Assembly: GCF_018343535.1 (NCBI RefSeq)
Contig: NZ_JAGYPF010000004.1
Location: forward strand, 703,666 to 767,665
Source of the DNA: Neobacillus rhizophilus
GTDB lineage: Bacteria; Bacillota; Bacilli; Bacillales; Cytobacillaceae
DNA length: 64,000 nucleotides
Reading direction: 5' to 3'
Below, in pieces: positions 49,794 through 59,413 of this stretch. The first letter of the stretch is position 1. Each line of letters begins with the position of its first letter. Below the pieces are notes generated by a model. That model did not search any database and was not told where the DNA came from. It saw only the letters and a program-made list of their open reading frames with translations. Made by a program: the position numbers and the translations under genes.

Positions 49794-50855
49794 GTGATAA
49801 CAAATAAAGAAGAGGTAGTTTTAAAACAAATCATTGATGAATATCTTCAACCATTTATCAGGCAAATAGATGAACATGCTTATTATCCTAAAGAATTTCT
49901 GAGTTCGGTCGGTAAAGCAGGTTTTTTTCATCCAAACGGATTACAAAAGGAACATGTCAATAATAGAGAGATGTATTTAATAGAAGAAACTGCGAAGTAT
50001 TGCATGACATCAGCTTTTACATTATGGTGTCATTTAGCCGGTCTAGCGTCTGTGAGATTGAGCAACAATTTTTTTATTAATAAAAATTTGTTACCATTAT
50101 TAGAATCAGGAGATAAACTGGTAGGGACTGGTTTATCAAACGCATTAAAATTTTATGCTGGGCTGGAAACTATCAGGCTTAAAGCTGAAAGAGTTGATGG
50201 GGGATATATCATAAATGGCAGTTTGCCTAGTGTTTCAAATTTGAAGGACGATCACTGGTTTGTTATCCTAGCATCTCTAAATCACCACCAGCGAATAATG
50301 TGTATGATACCTGTAAAAATTGAAGGTTTAGCGTTAGAAAGTAAAACAAATTTTGTTGGTATAAATGGTAGTGCAACTTACTCTTGTTCCTTGCATAATG
50401 TGTACGTTCCAGATGATTGGATTATCGCCGAAGAAGCAGACTCATTTATACAAAAAGTACGACCAACATTAGCACTCTACCAAATTCCTTTGGGAATAGG
50501 AGTATCTTATGCTTCTCTTAAATCTATGGAAGAGTGTTATTCCAGGGATGTAGAAGTTAATCAACATTTAAAACCGCAGCCAAAGGAATTGATTGAAGAA
50601 CTACAGTGCATCCGCGAAAAAGCATATAAACTTGCAAATACTTTAGATCTATCGCTTATTTGGAAGGAAATATTGTTAACACGATTAGAAATAGCTAAAT
50701 TGACCTTGAAAGTGGTCCATGCCGACATGCTCTATTCCGGTGGCCAAGCTTATTTACAAGGGAGTGCACCATTTAGAAGGCTGAGAGAAGCTTACTTTTT
50801 AGTAAATCTTAGTCCAACAATCAAGCATTTAGAGATGATTAAGTTAGGTGGATAA
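49794..50855 (+). CDS. Divergent acyl-CoA dehydrogenase-family protein
   Basis: 353 residues, slightly short. N-terminal helical domain (VLKQIIDEYLQPFIRQIDEH, YYPKEFLSSVGKAGFFHPNG), middle beta domain (IRLKAERVDGGYIINGSLPS, VYVPDDWIIAEE), and a C-terminal helical domain with LTLKVVHADMLYSGGQAYLQ. The catalytic Glu of typical acyl-CoA dehydrogenases is not obvious, so it may be a flavin-dependent monooxygenase-like member or inactive for beta-oxidation. GTG start behind AGGGGTG. Located downstream of the decarboxylase. Confidence 0.75.
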   Translation: MITNKEEVVLKQIIDEYLQPFIRQIDEHAYYPKEFLSSVGKAGFFHPNGLQKEHVNNREMYLIEETAKYCMTSAFTLWCHLAGLASVRLSNNFFINKNLLPLLESGDKLVGTGLSNALKFYAGLETIRLKAERVDGGYIINGSLPSVSNLKDDHWFVILASLNHHQRIMCMIPVKIEGLALESKTNFVGINGSATYSCSLHNVYVPDDWIIAEEADSFIQKVRPTLALYQIPLGIGVSYASLKSMEECYSRDVEVNQHLKPQPKELIEELQCIREKAYKLANTLDLSLIWKEILLTRLEIAKLTLKVVHADMLYSGGQAYLQGSAPFRRLREAYFLVNLSPTIKHLEMIKLGG

Positions 50856-50897
50856 TAATTTTTTTAAATAATATTTAACTTAGTTTAAACAATTAAA

Positions 50898-50930
50898 CAA
50901 AATCTTCCAGTTAGGAAGATTTTGTTATTT
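50898..50930. terminator. Bidirectional terminator
   Basis: CAAAATCTTCC and GGAAGATTTTG around AGTTA, serving both the acyl-CoA dehydrogenase-like gene and trmL. Confidence 0.85.
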
Positions 50931-51395
50931 TAAATTAGGAAATCCCTGCTGTCGCAAAGCCTCATACACCAATATCGCAGCTGTATTCGAGAGGTTCAGT
51001 GAACGAACATGGTCATTCATTGGTATTCTCAAAAAGTGATCTTTATGTGTTCTTAGTAAATCTTTTGGTAAACCCGTTGTTTCTTTTCCAAACATAAAAT
51101 AATGTTCCTTTGAAACATCGCTGAAATCAAAGGATGAATGTGCTGTTTCACCAAACGTTTCAATATAGTAAAACTCACCATGATTTTTTGAAAAAAAGTC
51201 ATCCAATGAGTCATAATACGTTATGTTTACAGACTGCCAGAAATCTAAACCAGCTTGTTTTATCATTTTTTCATCTGTTGAAAAGCCAAGCGGCCGTATT
51301 AAATGCAAGGCTGTATCCGTTGCGGCACACGTCCGTGCAATATTTGCCGTATTAGACGGAATTTCTGGTTGATATAGTACAACATGTATTGCCAA
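50925..51395 (-). CDS. trmL: tRNA (cytidine(34)-2'-O)-methyltransferase
   Basis: 156 residues, standard length. SPOUT methyltransferase of the TrmL group, which modifies the wobble base of certain leucine tRNAs using S-adenosylmethionine. Motifs: HVVLYQPEIPSNTANIARTC, ALHLIRPLGFSTDEKMIKQA, FGKETTGLPKDLL and RIPMNDHVRSLNLSNTAAIL with the trefoil knot at the C-terminus. GGTGA-type site before the ATG. Housekeeping gene. Confidence 0.95.
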   Translation of the reverse strand: MAIHVVLYQPEIPSNTANIARTCAATDTALHLIRPLGFSTDEKMIKQAGLDFWQSVNITYYDSLDDFFSKNHGEFYYIETFGETAHSSFDFSDVSKEHYFMFGKETTGLPKDLLRTHKDHFLRIPMNDHVRSLNLSNTAAILVYEALRQQGFPNLK

Positions 51396-51578
51396 GAATG
51401 GTCACCTCTTACTTTCTTTTACCCTACAAATTATAGCATACAGTTTGTGAAGAAATGTACTTTGTAAAAGGGTCTTTTATAAATGTGCATTTGAAATTCT
51501 TCAAGTTTAGTTTGTGGATCCATTTATGTTTACCGGCGATACAGGTCTATTCTAATCTTATATCGCAAAACCAAATAT

Positions 51579-51606
51579 TTGCTTATCATGAAGTATTTGC
51601 TATAAT
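51579..51606 (+). promoter_or_regulatory. Promoter of the cobalamin operon
   Basis: TATAAT at 51601-51606 with a weak -35 (TTGCTT, 51579-51584), spacer 16. Confidence 0.55.
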
Positions 51607-51639
51607 ACTAGTTGAGTAATTTGCTTGACCAATTGAATC

Positions 51640-51815
51640 TTACATAGCTAGTAGGTGCCTTATCATTGGATAAGGTTAAAAGGGAAGTCGGTGAGAATCC
51701 GGCGCGGTCCCGCCACTGTTATTCGGGGATAACCTCGCAGTACCACTGTTCCAACTTAGGAATGGGAAGGAGAGGAAGTCACGTTACCCGTAAGCCAGGA
51801 AACCTGCCTATTAAG
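51640..51815 (+). ncRNA. Cobalamin riboswitch (AdoCbl)
   Basis: Conserved elements in order: GTAGGTGCC (P1/P2 side), AAAAGGGAAGTCGGTGAGAA, TCCGGCGCGGTCCCGCCACT, and the B12 box AAGCCAGGAAACCTGCC (51792-51808). It precedes the btuFCD-cob operon by about 180 nt. Together with the terminator at 51892-51923 it should stop transcription when adenosylcobalamin is plentiful. Confidence 0.97.
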
Positions 51816-51891
51816 CTTGCCAACGAAATCCTTCGTGGAAAAGGATCGGCATAATCAGTATAAATATATTTATTTTTTCTGATTTTCGCGC

Positions 51892-51923
51892 GCCCTGTTT
51901 CCGAATGGAAGCAGGGCTTTTTT
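51892..51923 (+). terminator. Expression-platform terminator of the cobalamin riboswitch
   Basis: GCCCTGTTTCC (51892-51902), GAAT, GGAAGCAGGGC (51907-51917), T6. Confidence 0.92.
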
Positions 51924-51994
51924 CGTTGTTATGGGAAAGACTTCAAGATATCAAGCTCATCTCGAACTATAAACGAAGGGAAGAGAATTGAGTA

Positions 51995-52975
51995 ATGAGA
52001 AAGTTTTTGGCATTAATTTTGACTGTATTGATGATGGTGACAATCAGCGCATGTGGGACATCAAAAGAATCTTCAGGTGCTGATAAAAAACAAAAATCCG
52101 AAACAGCAACTGAAGAGGTAAAGGTTAAAGAAACAGTTTACCCGCTTACAGTGAAGGATGCAACGGGTGCTGAATTAACTTTTGATAAGGCACCGGAACG
52201 TATTGTATCTACCTCTCCATCAGAAACGGAAATTCTTTTCGCTCTAGGCCTGGGCGATAAAATTTTTGGTGTATCTGATTATGATGATTACCCTAAAGAA
52301 GCAACGACAAAGCCAAAAGTAGGCGGGGTGACTAAGCCAAATGAGGAAGCCATTATTGCTGCTAATCCGGATTTAGTAATCGGTGGCATTTCCATGAAAA
52401 ATGATATTGCTGAGAAATTTCGTGGTTTAGACCTTAAGTTATATAAAACTGAGCCGAAAAAGATGGAGGATATTTTAAATAATATTATCCAAATTGGCAT
52501 CATAACAGATACTCAGGAAAAAGCAGAGGAACTAGTGGCTAAAATGAAGGAAGATATTCGCACTGTCACAGAAGCTGCTGCAAAAATTAAGGAAGAAGAT
52601 AAGAAAAAAGTCTATATTGAATTTTCTCCAGGCTGGACGGTTGGCAAGGGTGAATTTATGGATGAACTGATTACGCTGGCTGGCGGCGTTAATATTGCTT
52701 CAGATCTGGAAGGCTGGAATGCCATCAATGAAGAGAAGATCATTCAGGATAACCCGGATGTCATTTTGTATTCCGCTAATGTTGTTGATGATAAGTCTGG
52801 CAAACCGCTAGAGGAATTAATTAAATCTAGAAGTGGCTGGGATAAGATTACAGCCATTCAAGAAGGTCGACTGACGGGGATTGAAGGAAATATTATGTCC
52901 AGACCCGGACCAAGAATAACAGATGCACTGAAGCAAATTGCTGTGGCAATTTATCCGGAATCGTTTAAGAAATGA
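51995..52975 (+). CDS. btuF: Cobalamin ABC transporter substrate-binding lipoprotein
   Basis: 326 residues. Lipoprotein signal: LALILTVLMMVTISACGTSK with the lipid-bearing Cys20. Binding-protein fold: RIVSTSPSETEILFALGLGD, ANPDLVIGGISMKNDI, YIEFSPGWTVGKGEFMDELI, LAGGVNIASDLEG. It delivers cobalamin or cobinamide to BtuCD from the outer face of the membrane. First gene of the riboswitch-controlled operon; its TGA overlaps the ATG of btuC. Confidence 0.92.
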   Translation: MRKFLALILTVLMMVTISACGTSKESSGADKKQKSETATEEVKVKETVYPLTVKDATGAELTFDKAPERIVSTSPSETEILFALGLGDKIFGVSDYDDYPKEATTKPKVGGVTKPNEEAIIAANPDLVIGGISMKNDIAEKFRGLDLKLYKTEPKKMEDILNNIIQIGIITDTQEKAEELVAKMKEDIRTVTEAAAKIKEEDKKKVYIEFSPGWTVGKGEFMDELITLAGGVNIASDLEGWNAINEEKIIQDNPDVILYSANVVDDKSGKPLEELIKSRSGWDKITAIQEGRLTGIEGNIMSRPGPRITDALKQIAVAIYPESFKK

Positions 52976-54012
52976 AAAGAAGATTAGCAATATGGGGGGG
53001 AGCGGGTTTCGTTCTCCTGCTTTTCTCAGTGGTCATTAGTTTATCGCTTGGTACTGCTAATCTAGCTCTTTCGCAAGTTTGGGGAATTCTCTTGCACCAG
53101 CTGCCTTTTTTACAAAGTCTCATAGATTCCAACTGGCCTGAATCAGCTGAGCAAATCATTTTAAAAGTTCGTTTGCCACGGGTTTTTCTTGCCATTCTTG
53201 TTGGAGCATGCTTATCACTTGCTGGTGCTGGCTTTCAAGGAGTGTTGCGCAACCCGTTAGCTGACCCGTATACATTAGGGGTAGCATCTGGGTCAGCGGT
53301 AGGTGCTGCTTTCATAATTCTATTCGGGTTTCATACTAGTTTATTTGGTATTTGGACCATACCACTGGTTGCATTTATGACAGGCCTGATTAGTTTGCTT
53401 GTTGTACTCCGTTTAGCAAATGTACATGGAAAGTTTAAAGTAGAAACAATCATTTTATCTGGGGTTGTCGTTTCTGCTTTTCTTGGATCACTTGTTTCCT
53501 TTATGGTGTCATTGTCAGATCAGGTGGTGAATGAAATCGTCTTTTGGCTGATGGGGAGTTTAGCCTTAAGAGGTTGGTCATTTACCTTTGTGCTCATGCC
53601 TTATTTAGCAATTGGAATAGTGGTGTTGCTGTCATATGGACGTACATTAAATTTATTTGCATTAGGAGAGCGGCAGGCAGCCCATTTGGGTGTCAACATT
53701 AAACGTACACGGCTCGTTGTGTTGGTCGTTTCCACCCTAATCACCTCTGCCGCAGTGTCAATTGTAGGAACGATTGGTTTTGTCGGGCTTGTCGTCCCAC
53801 ACTTAGTGAGGCTAATAGTTGGGCCGGATTACCGATTATTACTGCCATTGTCCGTGATATTTGGTGCAATATATGTCCTTTGGGCAGATACGATTGCCCG
53901 TACATTACTTAGCCCAACGGAGATTCCGCTCGGGGTTGTGACCGCATTTCTTGGCGCTCCATTCTTTGCGTACTTGCTTCGTAGAAATAAGCAAATGACA
54001 GGGGGAAGTTGA
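52972..54012 (+). CDS. btuC: Cobalamin ABC transporter permease
   Basis: 346 residues with about ten membrane helices, FecCD/BtuC family. Landmarks: LPRVFLAILVGACLSLAGAG, GVLRNPLADPYTLGVASGSA, ALGERQAAHLGVNIKRTR and GTIGFVGLVVPHLVRLIVGP (contact with the ATPase). The ATG overlaps btuF by 4 nt; the ATPase gene follows 3 nt behind the stop. Confidence 0.94.
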   Translation: MKRRLAIWGGAGFVLLLFSVVISLSLGTANLALSQVWGILLHQLPFLQSLIDSNWPESAEQIILKVRLPRVFLAILVGACLSLAGAGFQGVLRNPLADPYTLGVASGSAVGAAFIILFGFHTSLFGIWTIPLVAFMTGLISLLVVLRLANVHGKFKVETIILSGVVVSAFLGSLVSFMVSLSDQVVNEIVFWLMGSLALRGWSFTFVLMPYLAIGIVVLLSYGRTLNLFALGERQAAHLGVNIKRTRLVVLVVSTLITSAAVSIVGTIGFVGLVVPHLVRLIVGPDYRLLLPLSVIFGAIYVLWADTIARTLLSPTEIPLGVVTAFLGAPFFAYLLRRNKQMTGGS

Positions 54013-54015
54013 TGG

Positions 54016-54873
54016 ATGTTTATTGAAGTGGAAAGCTTAAGTAAACGGTTTGACAACCAGTCTGTGCTTGATGAAATTAGCTTTTCTGTGAAACGTGGAG
54101 AATGCTTGGGGATCATTGGACCGAACGGTAGCGGCAAGTCTACATTGTTAAAGCTATTGTCGGGAGTGGATCGTGCAACAGCCGGAAGAATTGAATTAAA
54201 TGGGAAACGGATTGAACTTTATACACGCAAGGAACTAGCCAAATGGTTGGCAGTATTGCAGCAGGAATCTCTACCTCCAATTGGATTTACAGTAAGAGAG
54301 GTTATAGAAATGGGGAGGTTTCCTTTTCAAAATTGGCTCGGTGAAGAAAAAACAGAGATTGAACCACTAATCGATTCCATTATAGAGAAAATGGGGTTAT
54401 CTGAGTTAAGTGATCGCCTGCTTGAAAGCCTTAGCGGGGGCGAGCGGCAGCGAGTAGCTCTTGGAAAGACAATGGCACAGCAGCCAAAGCTTCTGATGCT
54501 TGATGAACCGACCACCTATCTCGATATTGGTCATCAGGTACTTTTGATGGATCGGATTCGAGAATGGCAGCAAGAAGATGATCTGACCGTAATCGCGGTT
54601 CTGCATGATTTAAATATAGCTGCACTGTATTGTAATCGGTTGCTCCTGTTACATAATGGGAGAGTAGTAGCGGCTGGAGCTCCAAAGCACATCATTCGAG
54701 CAGATTTGATTCAACACATCTACGGTACTACACCCATTGTAATGGAACACCCTGTTTTTGGAGTACCACAAATTATCCTTCAAGGAGAAAGTATAGCGCA
54801 GCGTACACTTTCTATGAAGAGTGGTAAAGAAGGAATCAGCAGAAAGCGGAGGAATGGCTATGTCCATCAATAG
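54016..54873 (+). CDS. btuD: Cobalamin ABC transporter ATP-binding protein
   Basis: 285 residues. Walker A GPNGSGKST, Q-loop AVLQQESLPPIGFTVREV, signature LSGGERQRVALGKTMAQQ, Walker B LLMLDEPTTYLDIG, and H-loop VIAVLHDLNIAA are all present. A C-terminal extension of about 40 residues follows the ATPase core. Its end overlaps cbiA by 14 nt. Confidence 0.94.
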   Translation: MFIEVESLSKRFDNQSVLDEISFSVKRGECLGIIGPNGSGKSTLLKLLSGVDRATAGRIELNGKRIELYTRKELAKWLAVLQQESLPPIGFTVREVIEMGRFPFQNWLGEEKTEIEPLIDSIIEKMGLSELSDRLLESLSGGERQRVALGKTMAQQPKLLMLDEPTTYLDIGHQVLLMDRIREWQQEDDLTVIAVLHDLNIAALYCNRLLLLHNGRVVAAGAPKHIIRADLIQHIYGTTPIVMEHPVFGVPQIILQGESIAQRTLSMKSGKEGISRKRRNGYVHQ

Positions 54874-56248
54874 AATTGTAGTTGCAGGTACGGGAAGCGG
54901 TGTTGGAAAAACAACACTGACAATTGGTTTAATGTCAGCGTTAATCAAGCGTGGTTTAACGGTTCAAGGCTTTAAATGCGGACCTGACTATATTGACCCT
55001 TCTTATCATACAGCTGTCACCAATCGAGTTTCTCGTAATTTAGACAGTTGGATGCTTACACATGATAGAGTTTTGGATATTTTTACGCATGGAAGTCGTG
55101 AAGCTGATATTTCGATTATAGAAGGAGTTATGGGATTTTTTGATGGGAAAAGTCCGGAAACGAATGAAGGAAGTACTGCAGAGATTAGTATAATAACCAA
55201 AAGTCCGGTATTGCTTGTTGTCAATTGTGAAAGTATGGCCCGAAGTGCAGCAGCGATTGTGAAGGGTTTTCAAATGTTTGCAGAAGGGCCAAATATTGCA
55301 GCAGTAATTGCCAACAAAGTTGGGAGTGAAGGTCATTTTCAGCTTGTCAAAAAAGCGATTGAACAAGAATGTCATGTTCCTGTTATCGGCTACTTGAAAC
55401 GAGAGCTAGACATTGAAATCCCAGAAAGACATCTTGGACTTATTCCTTCCATTGAACGAGGAGAACTTACACCATTTTTCGATAAATTAGGAGACTTGGT
55501 TTTAGAGACGATTGATATGGACAAGCTACTTGAATTAGCTGAAGCTGAGCCGCTAACTGTAAGTGAAACATCCTCCATGTTTGAACAGAAGGAAGAAAAA
55601 ATCATGAAAATGGCAGTTGCAAAGGATGAAGCCTTTAATTTCTATTATCCTGAGAATCTAGAAATGTTGGAAGCAAATGGTGTAGAGATTGTATATTTTT
55701 CACCTTTGGCTAATGAAGAACTGCCAAAAGATGTTGATGGCCTTTATATAGGAGGAGGCTTCCCGGAGGAATTCGCTCATGTGCTGGAATGTAATGTAAA
55801 GACAAAGAATTCTATCAAGAATTCAATTGAAGCTGGATTGCCTACTCTTGCTGAATGTGGCGGGTTCATGTATTTAACCGAGTCCATTGAAACGACGAAA
55901 AAGAAGAAGTATCAAATGATTGGGGTAATCCCAGGCAAGGTACAAATGAAAACATCTTTGCAAGCTTTAGGGTACAGAGAGATTAGTGGTCTAAATGACA
56001 ATTTTATTCTAAAAAACCAAAGTGCAAGAGGGCATGAATTTCATTATTCCTCCTTTTTGCCTAACGAAGAGAAGCTCCCACATGCCTATGAAACGAAAGG
56101 GATGCGGGGTGTAAGCAAGGAAGGATATCTACAGCACAATTTAGTAGCTGGCTACACTCATTTTCACTTTGGCTCGAATCCGGCGCTGGTTGAGAATTGG
56201 ATTGAAAAATGTTTGGAGTTTAAAGCTAGTAAGGGGAGAATAGGATGA
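54860..56248 (+). CDS. cbiA: Cobyrinic acid a,c-diamide synthase
   Basis: 462 residues from ATG 54860 with GGAGG 7 nt upstream. Amidates side chains a and c of the corrin ring with glutamine and ATP. N-terminal P-loop domain: VAGTGSGVGKTTLTIGLMSA, GFKCGPDYIDPSYHTAV. C-terminal glutamine amidotransferase: LYIGGGFPEEFAHVLE and nucleophile Cys in LAECGGFMYL, with the final His in AGYTHFHFGSNP. Also named cobB. Presence of this step means the operon can start from cobyrinic acid, not only from cobinamide. Confidence 0.94.
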   Translation: MSINRIVVAGTGSGVGKTTLTIGLMSALIKRGLTVQGFKCGPDYIDPSYHTAVTNRVSRNLDSWMLTHDRVLDIFTHGSREADISIIEGVMGFFDGKSPETNEGSTAEISIITKSPVLLVVNCESMARSAAAIVKGFQMFAEGPNIAAVIANKVGSEGHFQLVKKAIEQECHVPVIGYLKRELDIEIPERHLGLIPSIERGELTPFFDKLGDLVLETIDMDKLLELAEAEPLTVSETSSMFEQKEEKIMKMAVAKDEAFNFYYPENLEMLEANGVEIVYFSPLANEELPKDVDGLYIGGGFPEEFAHVLECNVKTKNSIKNSIEAGLPTLAECGGFMYLTESIETTKKKKYQMIGVIPGKVQMKTSLQALGYREISGLNDNFILKNQSARGHEFHYSSFLPNEEKLPHAYETKGMRGVSKEGYLQHNLVAGYTHFHFGSNPALVENWIEKCLEFKASKGRIG

Positions 56249-57291
56249 AACAACTTTTCGAATCGATTCCAAAAGTTAATAAGGAAATGGGCAGACAGGT
56301 TAGTGAATATATTAATACGTTGACAAAGCCAATTGGAAGCCTTGGGAGGCTAGAAGAATTGGCGATTAAACTAGCAGAAATGAAAAATGAAGCATTTCCA
56401 AGTGTAACACCACCTGGAGTCCTGGTTTTTGCAGCGGATCATGGAATTACTCACGAAGGTGTTTCTGCCTATCCGCAAGCCGTGACAGAACAGATGGTTC
56501 GGAATTTTTTAAACGGTGGTGCCGCTATAAATGTCTTTAGTAGACAAATAGGTGCCTTACTTGAGGTAATCGACATTGGAGTAGCAAACGATATTGAACA
56601 TGAGAGTCTAATAAATAAAAAGATTCGTTATGGTACTGCCAATTTCTATCGTGAGAATGCTATGAGCCGTGAAGAAGCTGAACAAGCGATTGAAGTAGGC
56701 TATCAGCAAGGCTTACAAATCATCAAAAAAGGGGCACAGTGTCTCATACTCGGCGAGATGGGAATAGGGAATACGACTTCAAGTAGTGCAATCTTAGCTG
56801 TTCTTAGCAATAGAGATATTTCTTCACTAGTAGGTAAAGGTACGGGGATTTCAGATGAAACATTAGTACATAAAGCTGAAATTATTAAACAGGCACTTGA
56901 AAGAAGGAGCCCTAATCCAAATGATCACATCGATATCATTGCTAAAGTGGGAGGACTAGAGATAGCAGGAATAGCAGGTGCAATGCTTGCTGCGGCGAGC
57001 AAGAGAGTACCGATTCTTGTAGATGGATTTATTTGTACCGTTGCAGCTTTAGTTGCAAAATCAATCTTTCATGGTGTTGATGACTATATGATTGTCACAC
57101 ATCAATCTATTGAACCTGGTCATCAGATCGCACTTTCACTACTAGGGAAGAAGCCCATTATTGATTTAGGACTAAGACTTGGAGAAGGAACAGGAGCAGC
57201 CATTTCCCATTCAATTATCCAATCGGCTACATTAATGTTAAAAGAAATGGCAACCTTTCACTCAGCAGGAATTTCAAAGAATGACAAATGA
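56245..57291 (+). CDS. cobT: Nicotinate-nucleotide--dimethylbenzimidazole phosphoribosyltransferase
   Basis: 348 residues. Activates the lower base as alpha-ribazole phosphate. Motifs: TKPIGSLGRLEELAIKLAEM, VFAADHGITHEGVSAYPQAV, LILGEMGIGNTTSSSAILAV, and the catalytic Glu region LDLGLRLGEGTG-like IIDLGLRLGEGTGAAISHSI. ATGA overlap with cbiA. No bluB gene for the lower base is in this operon, so dimethylbenzimidazole may be imported. Confidence 0.95.
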   Translation: MKQLFESIPKVNKEMGRQVSEYINTLTKPIGSLGRLEELAIKLAEMKNEAFPSVTPPGVLVFAADHGITHEGVSAYPQAVTEQMVRNFLNGGAAINVFSRQIGALLEVIDIGVANDIEHESLINKKIRYGTANFYRENAMSREEAEQAIEVGYQQGLQIIKKGAQCLILGEMGIGNTTSSSAILAVLSNRDISSLVGKGTGISDETLVHKAEIIKQALERRSPNPNDHIDIIAKVGGLEIAGIAGAMLAAASKRVPILVDGFICTVAALVAKSIFHGVDDYMIVTHQSIEPGHQIALSLLGKKPIIDLGLRLGEGTGAAISHSIIQSATLMLKEMATFHSAGISKNDK

Positions 57292-57319
57292 AAACTTCAC
57301 AAAACTAGGAGGCCCCAAC

Positions 57320-57871
57320 ATGGATCAAGTTAACAAAAGGAAACAAGGCTTAACACTTGTGTACACAGGTCACGGTAAAGGAAAAACGACAGCTGCATTA
57401 GGTTTAACAGTACGAGCAGTTGGTAGAGGGCTAAAAGTAAAGATTTATCAATTTATTAAATCACCAGAGCGTTCATACGGGGAACAAATTGCCTTAAGTA
57501 AACTTGGTATTGAGATGGAACAGCTAGGAAGAGGATTCACCTGGACAAAAACCCCTGAGGAGCACAGAGAAGCGTTAAAGACCGGTTGGTCAAAGGCAAA
57601 GGAAACAGTAATGAGCGGAGAATATGATTTAGTGATTCTAGATGAAATAAACAATGCGTTAGCAATTGATACATTTCCTATTGAAGATGTTTTACCACTA
57701 AATGAAGTGATTGATCTAATAAAAAATAAACCAGCTCATGTTCATCTCGTTTTGACAGGAAGAGATGCTAAGCGGGAAATTAGAGATATCGCGGATCTGG
57801 TATCTGTTATTGAAGTGGAAAAGCATTACTACGATGAGGGTATACCAGCTGTAAAAGGAATTGAATTTTAA
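57320..57871 (+). CDS. cobO: Cob(I)yrinic acid a,c-diamide adenosyltransferase
   Basis: 183 residues from ATG 57320 with AGGAGG 8 nt upstream. BtuR/CobO-type enzyme that attaches the adenosyl group. P-loop VYTGHGKGKTTAALGLTVRA, KIYQFIKSPERSYGEQIAL, acidic VILDEINNALAIDTFP and LVLTGRDAKREIRDIADLVS are typical. The gene slightly follows cobT (gap 28 nt). Confidence 0.94.
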   Translation: MDQVNKRKQGLTLVYTGHGKGKTTAALGLTVRAVGRGLKVKIYQFIKSPERSYGEQIALSKLGIEMEQLGRGFTWTKTPEEHREALKTGWSKAKETVMSGEYDLVILDEINNALAIDTFPIEDVLPLNEVIDLIKNKPAHVHLVLTGRDAKREIRDIADLVSVIEVEKHYYDEGIPAVKGIEF

Positions 57872-57904
57872 GGGGCAAGTCCCAAAATTGAGGAGTGAAT
57901 GTTT

Positions 57905-59413
57905 ATGGGGAAAGCTGTTCCTTTAATGATTCAAGGTACTCATTCAGATGCCGGCAAAAGTGCGCTTGTTACCGCTTTATGCCGGATATTTGTTCAGGAT
58001 GGATTTAAAACAGCCCCTTTTAAATCACAAAACATGGCTTTAAATTCTTATATTACATTTGATGGGAAAGAAATCGGTCGTGCACAGGGTGTCCAAGCTG
58101 AAGCAGCAGGCATTCTTGCAACAACGGATATGAATCCCATTTTGATTAAGCCAAGCAGTAGCTGTGAATCCCAAATTGTTGTTCATGGAAAGCCATTTAA
58201 AAAGATGAAGGCAGGAGAATACCGACAGGACTTTTTTCAACAAGGCTTAACATTAATTCGAGATTCATTTGAAAAATTGTCTGTTCGTTATGACCGGATC
58301 GTTATTGAGGGAGCAGGCAGTCCTGCTGAGATTAATTTAAATGATCGGGAGCTTGTCAATATGAGGGTTGCCCAAATCGCTAACGCACCCGTGATTTTAG
58401 TTGGAGATATTGAAAAGGGTGGAGTATTTGCCAGTTTAGTAGGAACCTTGCAGCTGCTAGAACCGGAAGATCGAAATAGAGTAATTGGAGTCATCATTAA
58501 TAAATTCAGAGGTGATGTATCATTACTTCAGCCGGGATTAACCTGGTTTGAAGAATATACTGTCGTTCCGATTTTAGGTGTTGTTCCGTTTATCGATAAC
58601 TTACTAATTGAGGCAGAGGATTCAGTTGTGTTAAACAACTATACTTCTAAATTCGATGCTTCAAAGGAAATTGATATTGCGGTCATACGTCATCCATTGA
58701 TATCTAATTTTACTGATATCGATCCTTTATTTGCGGAAAAGGATTGTCATGTTCGCTTTGTAAAAGCTGTAGAAGACTTAGGAGAACCAGATTTACTGAT
58801 TTTACCTGGGAGTAAAAATACCATTGAGGATATGATGGTTTTACACAGCACAGGACTAGCCAATCGGATATTGGATTTGGCACAAAAGGATACGATGATC
58901 GTTGGTATTTGTGGTGGTTACCAAATGTTGGGGAATCGTATCGAAGATCCATACGAAGTTGAATCATCACATAAAAGTGTAGAAGGACTAGGGCTCATTC
59001 CGATGCAAACCTCCATGACCACACATAAGACAACTGTTCATTCTGTAGGAATGGCACGTTTTGGCGAGGAAAGCATTCTAGTTGCGGGTTATGAGATTCA
59101 TATGGGTGAATCGTCCTTTGAAGAGGAATGCGACCATTTTGTTCAGTTAGCTGACAGAAGGGAAGGAACGATAACAAAGGATAAACAAATTATCGGAACG
59201 TACTTTCATGGTATTTTCAATAATGATCTATTTCGTGAGGTTTTTCTAAATGAAATAAGGTTAAAGAAAGGATTAGAGCCGATCAAGAACCGAGCCTCTT
59301 TTTCCCAAAAAAGAGAAGAAGGATTCGATGTATTAGCCAAGGTTGTGAGAGAAAATATCCAGTTAGACCGAATTAATAAGCTCATAACGGACTTTCAAAA
59401 GGAATCGAAATGA
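57905..59413 (+). CDS. cobQ: Cobyric acid synthase
   Basis: 502 residues from ATG 57905 (AGGAG 9 nt upstream; ATG 57899 is too close). Amidates side chains b, d, e and g of the adenosylated corrin. Motifs: MIQGTHSDAGKSALVTALCR, KSQNMALNSYITFDGKEIGR, VIEGAGSPAEINLNDRELVN, ILPGSKNTIEDM and Cys in IVGICGGYQMLGNRIEDP; the final His is in IGTYFHGIFNN. Its last codons overlap cbiB. Confidence 0.95.
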   Translation: MGKAVPLMIQGTHSDAGKSALVTALCRIFVQDGFKTAPFKSQNMALNSYITFDGKEIGRAQGVQAEAAGILATTDMNPILIKPSSSCESQIVVHGKPFKKMKAGEYRQDFFQQGLTLIRDSFEKLSVRYDRIVIEGAGSPAEINLNDRELVNMRVAQIANAPVILVGDIEKGGVFASLVGTLQLLEPEDRNRVIGVIINKFRGDVSLLQPGLTWFEEYTVVPILGVVPFIDNLLIEAEDSVVLNNYTSKFDASKEIDIAVIRHPLISNFTDIDPLFAEKDCHVRFVKAVEDLGEPDLLILPGSKNTIEDMMVLHSTGLANRILDLAQKDTMIVGICGGYQMLGNRIEDPYEVESSHKSVEGLGLIPMQTSMTTHKTTVHSVGMARFGEESILVAGYEIHMGESSFEEECDHFVQLADRREGTITKDKQIIGTYFHGIFNNDLFREVFLNEIRLKKGLEPIKNRASFSQKREEGFDVLAKVVRENIQLDRINKLITDFQKESK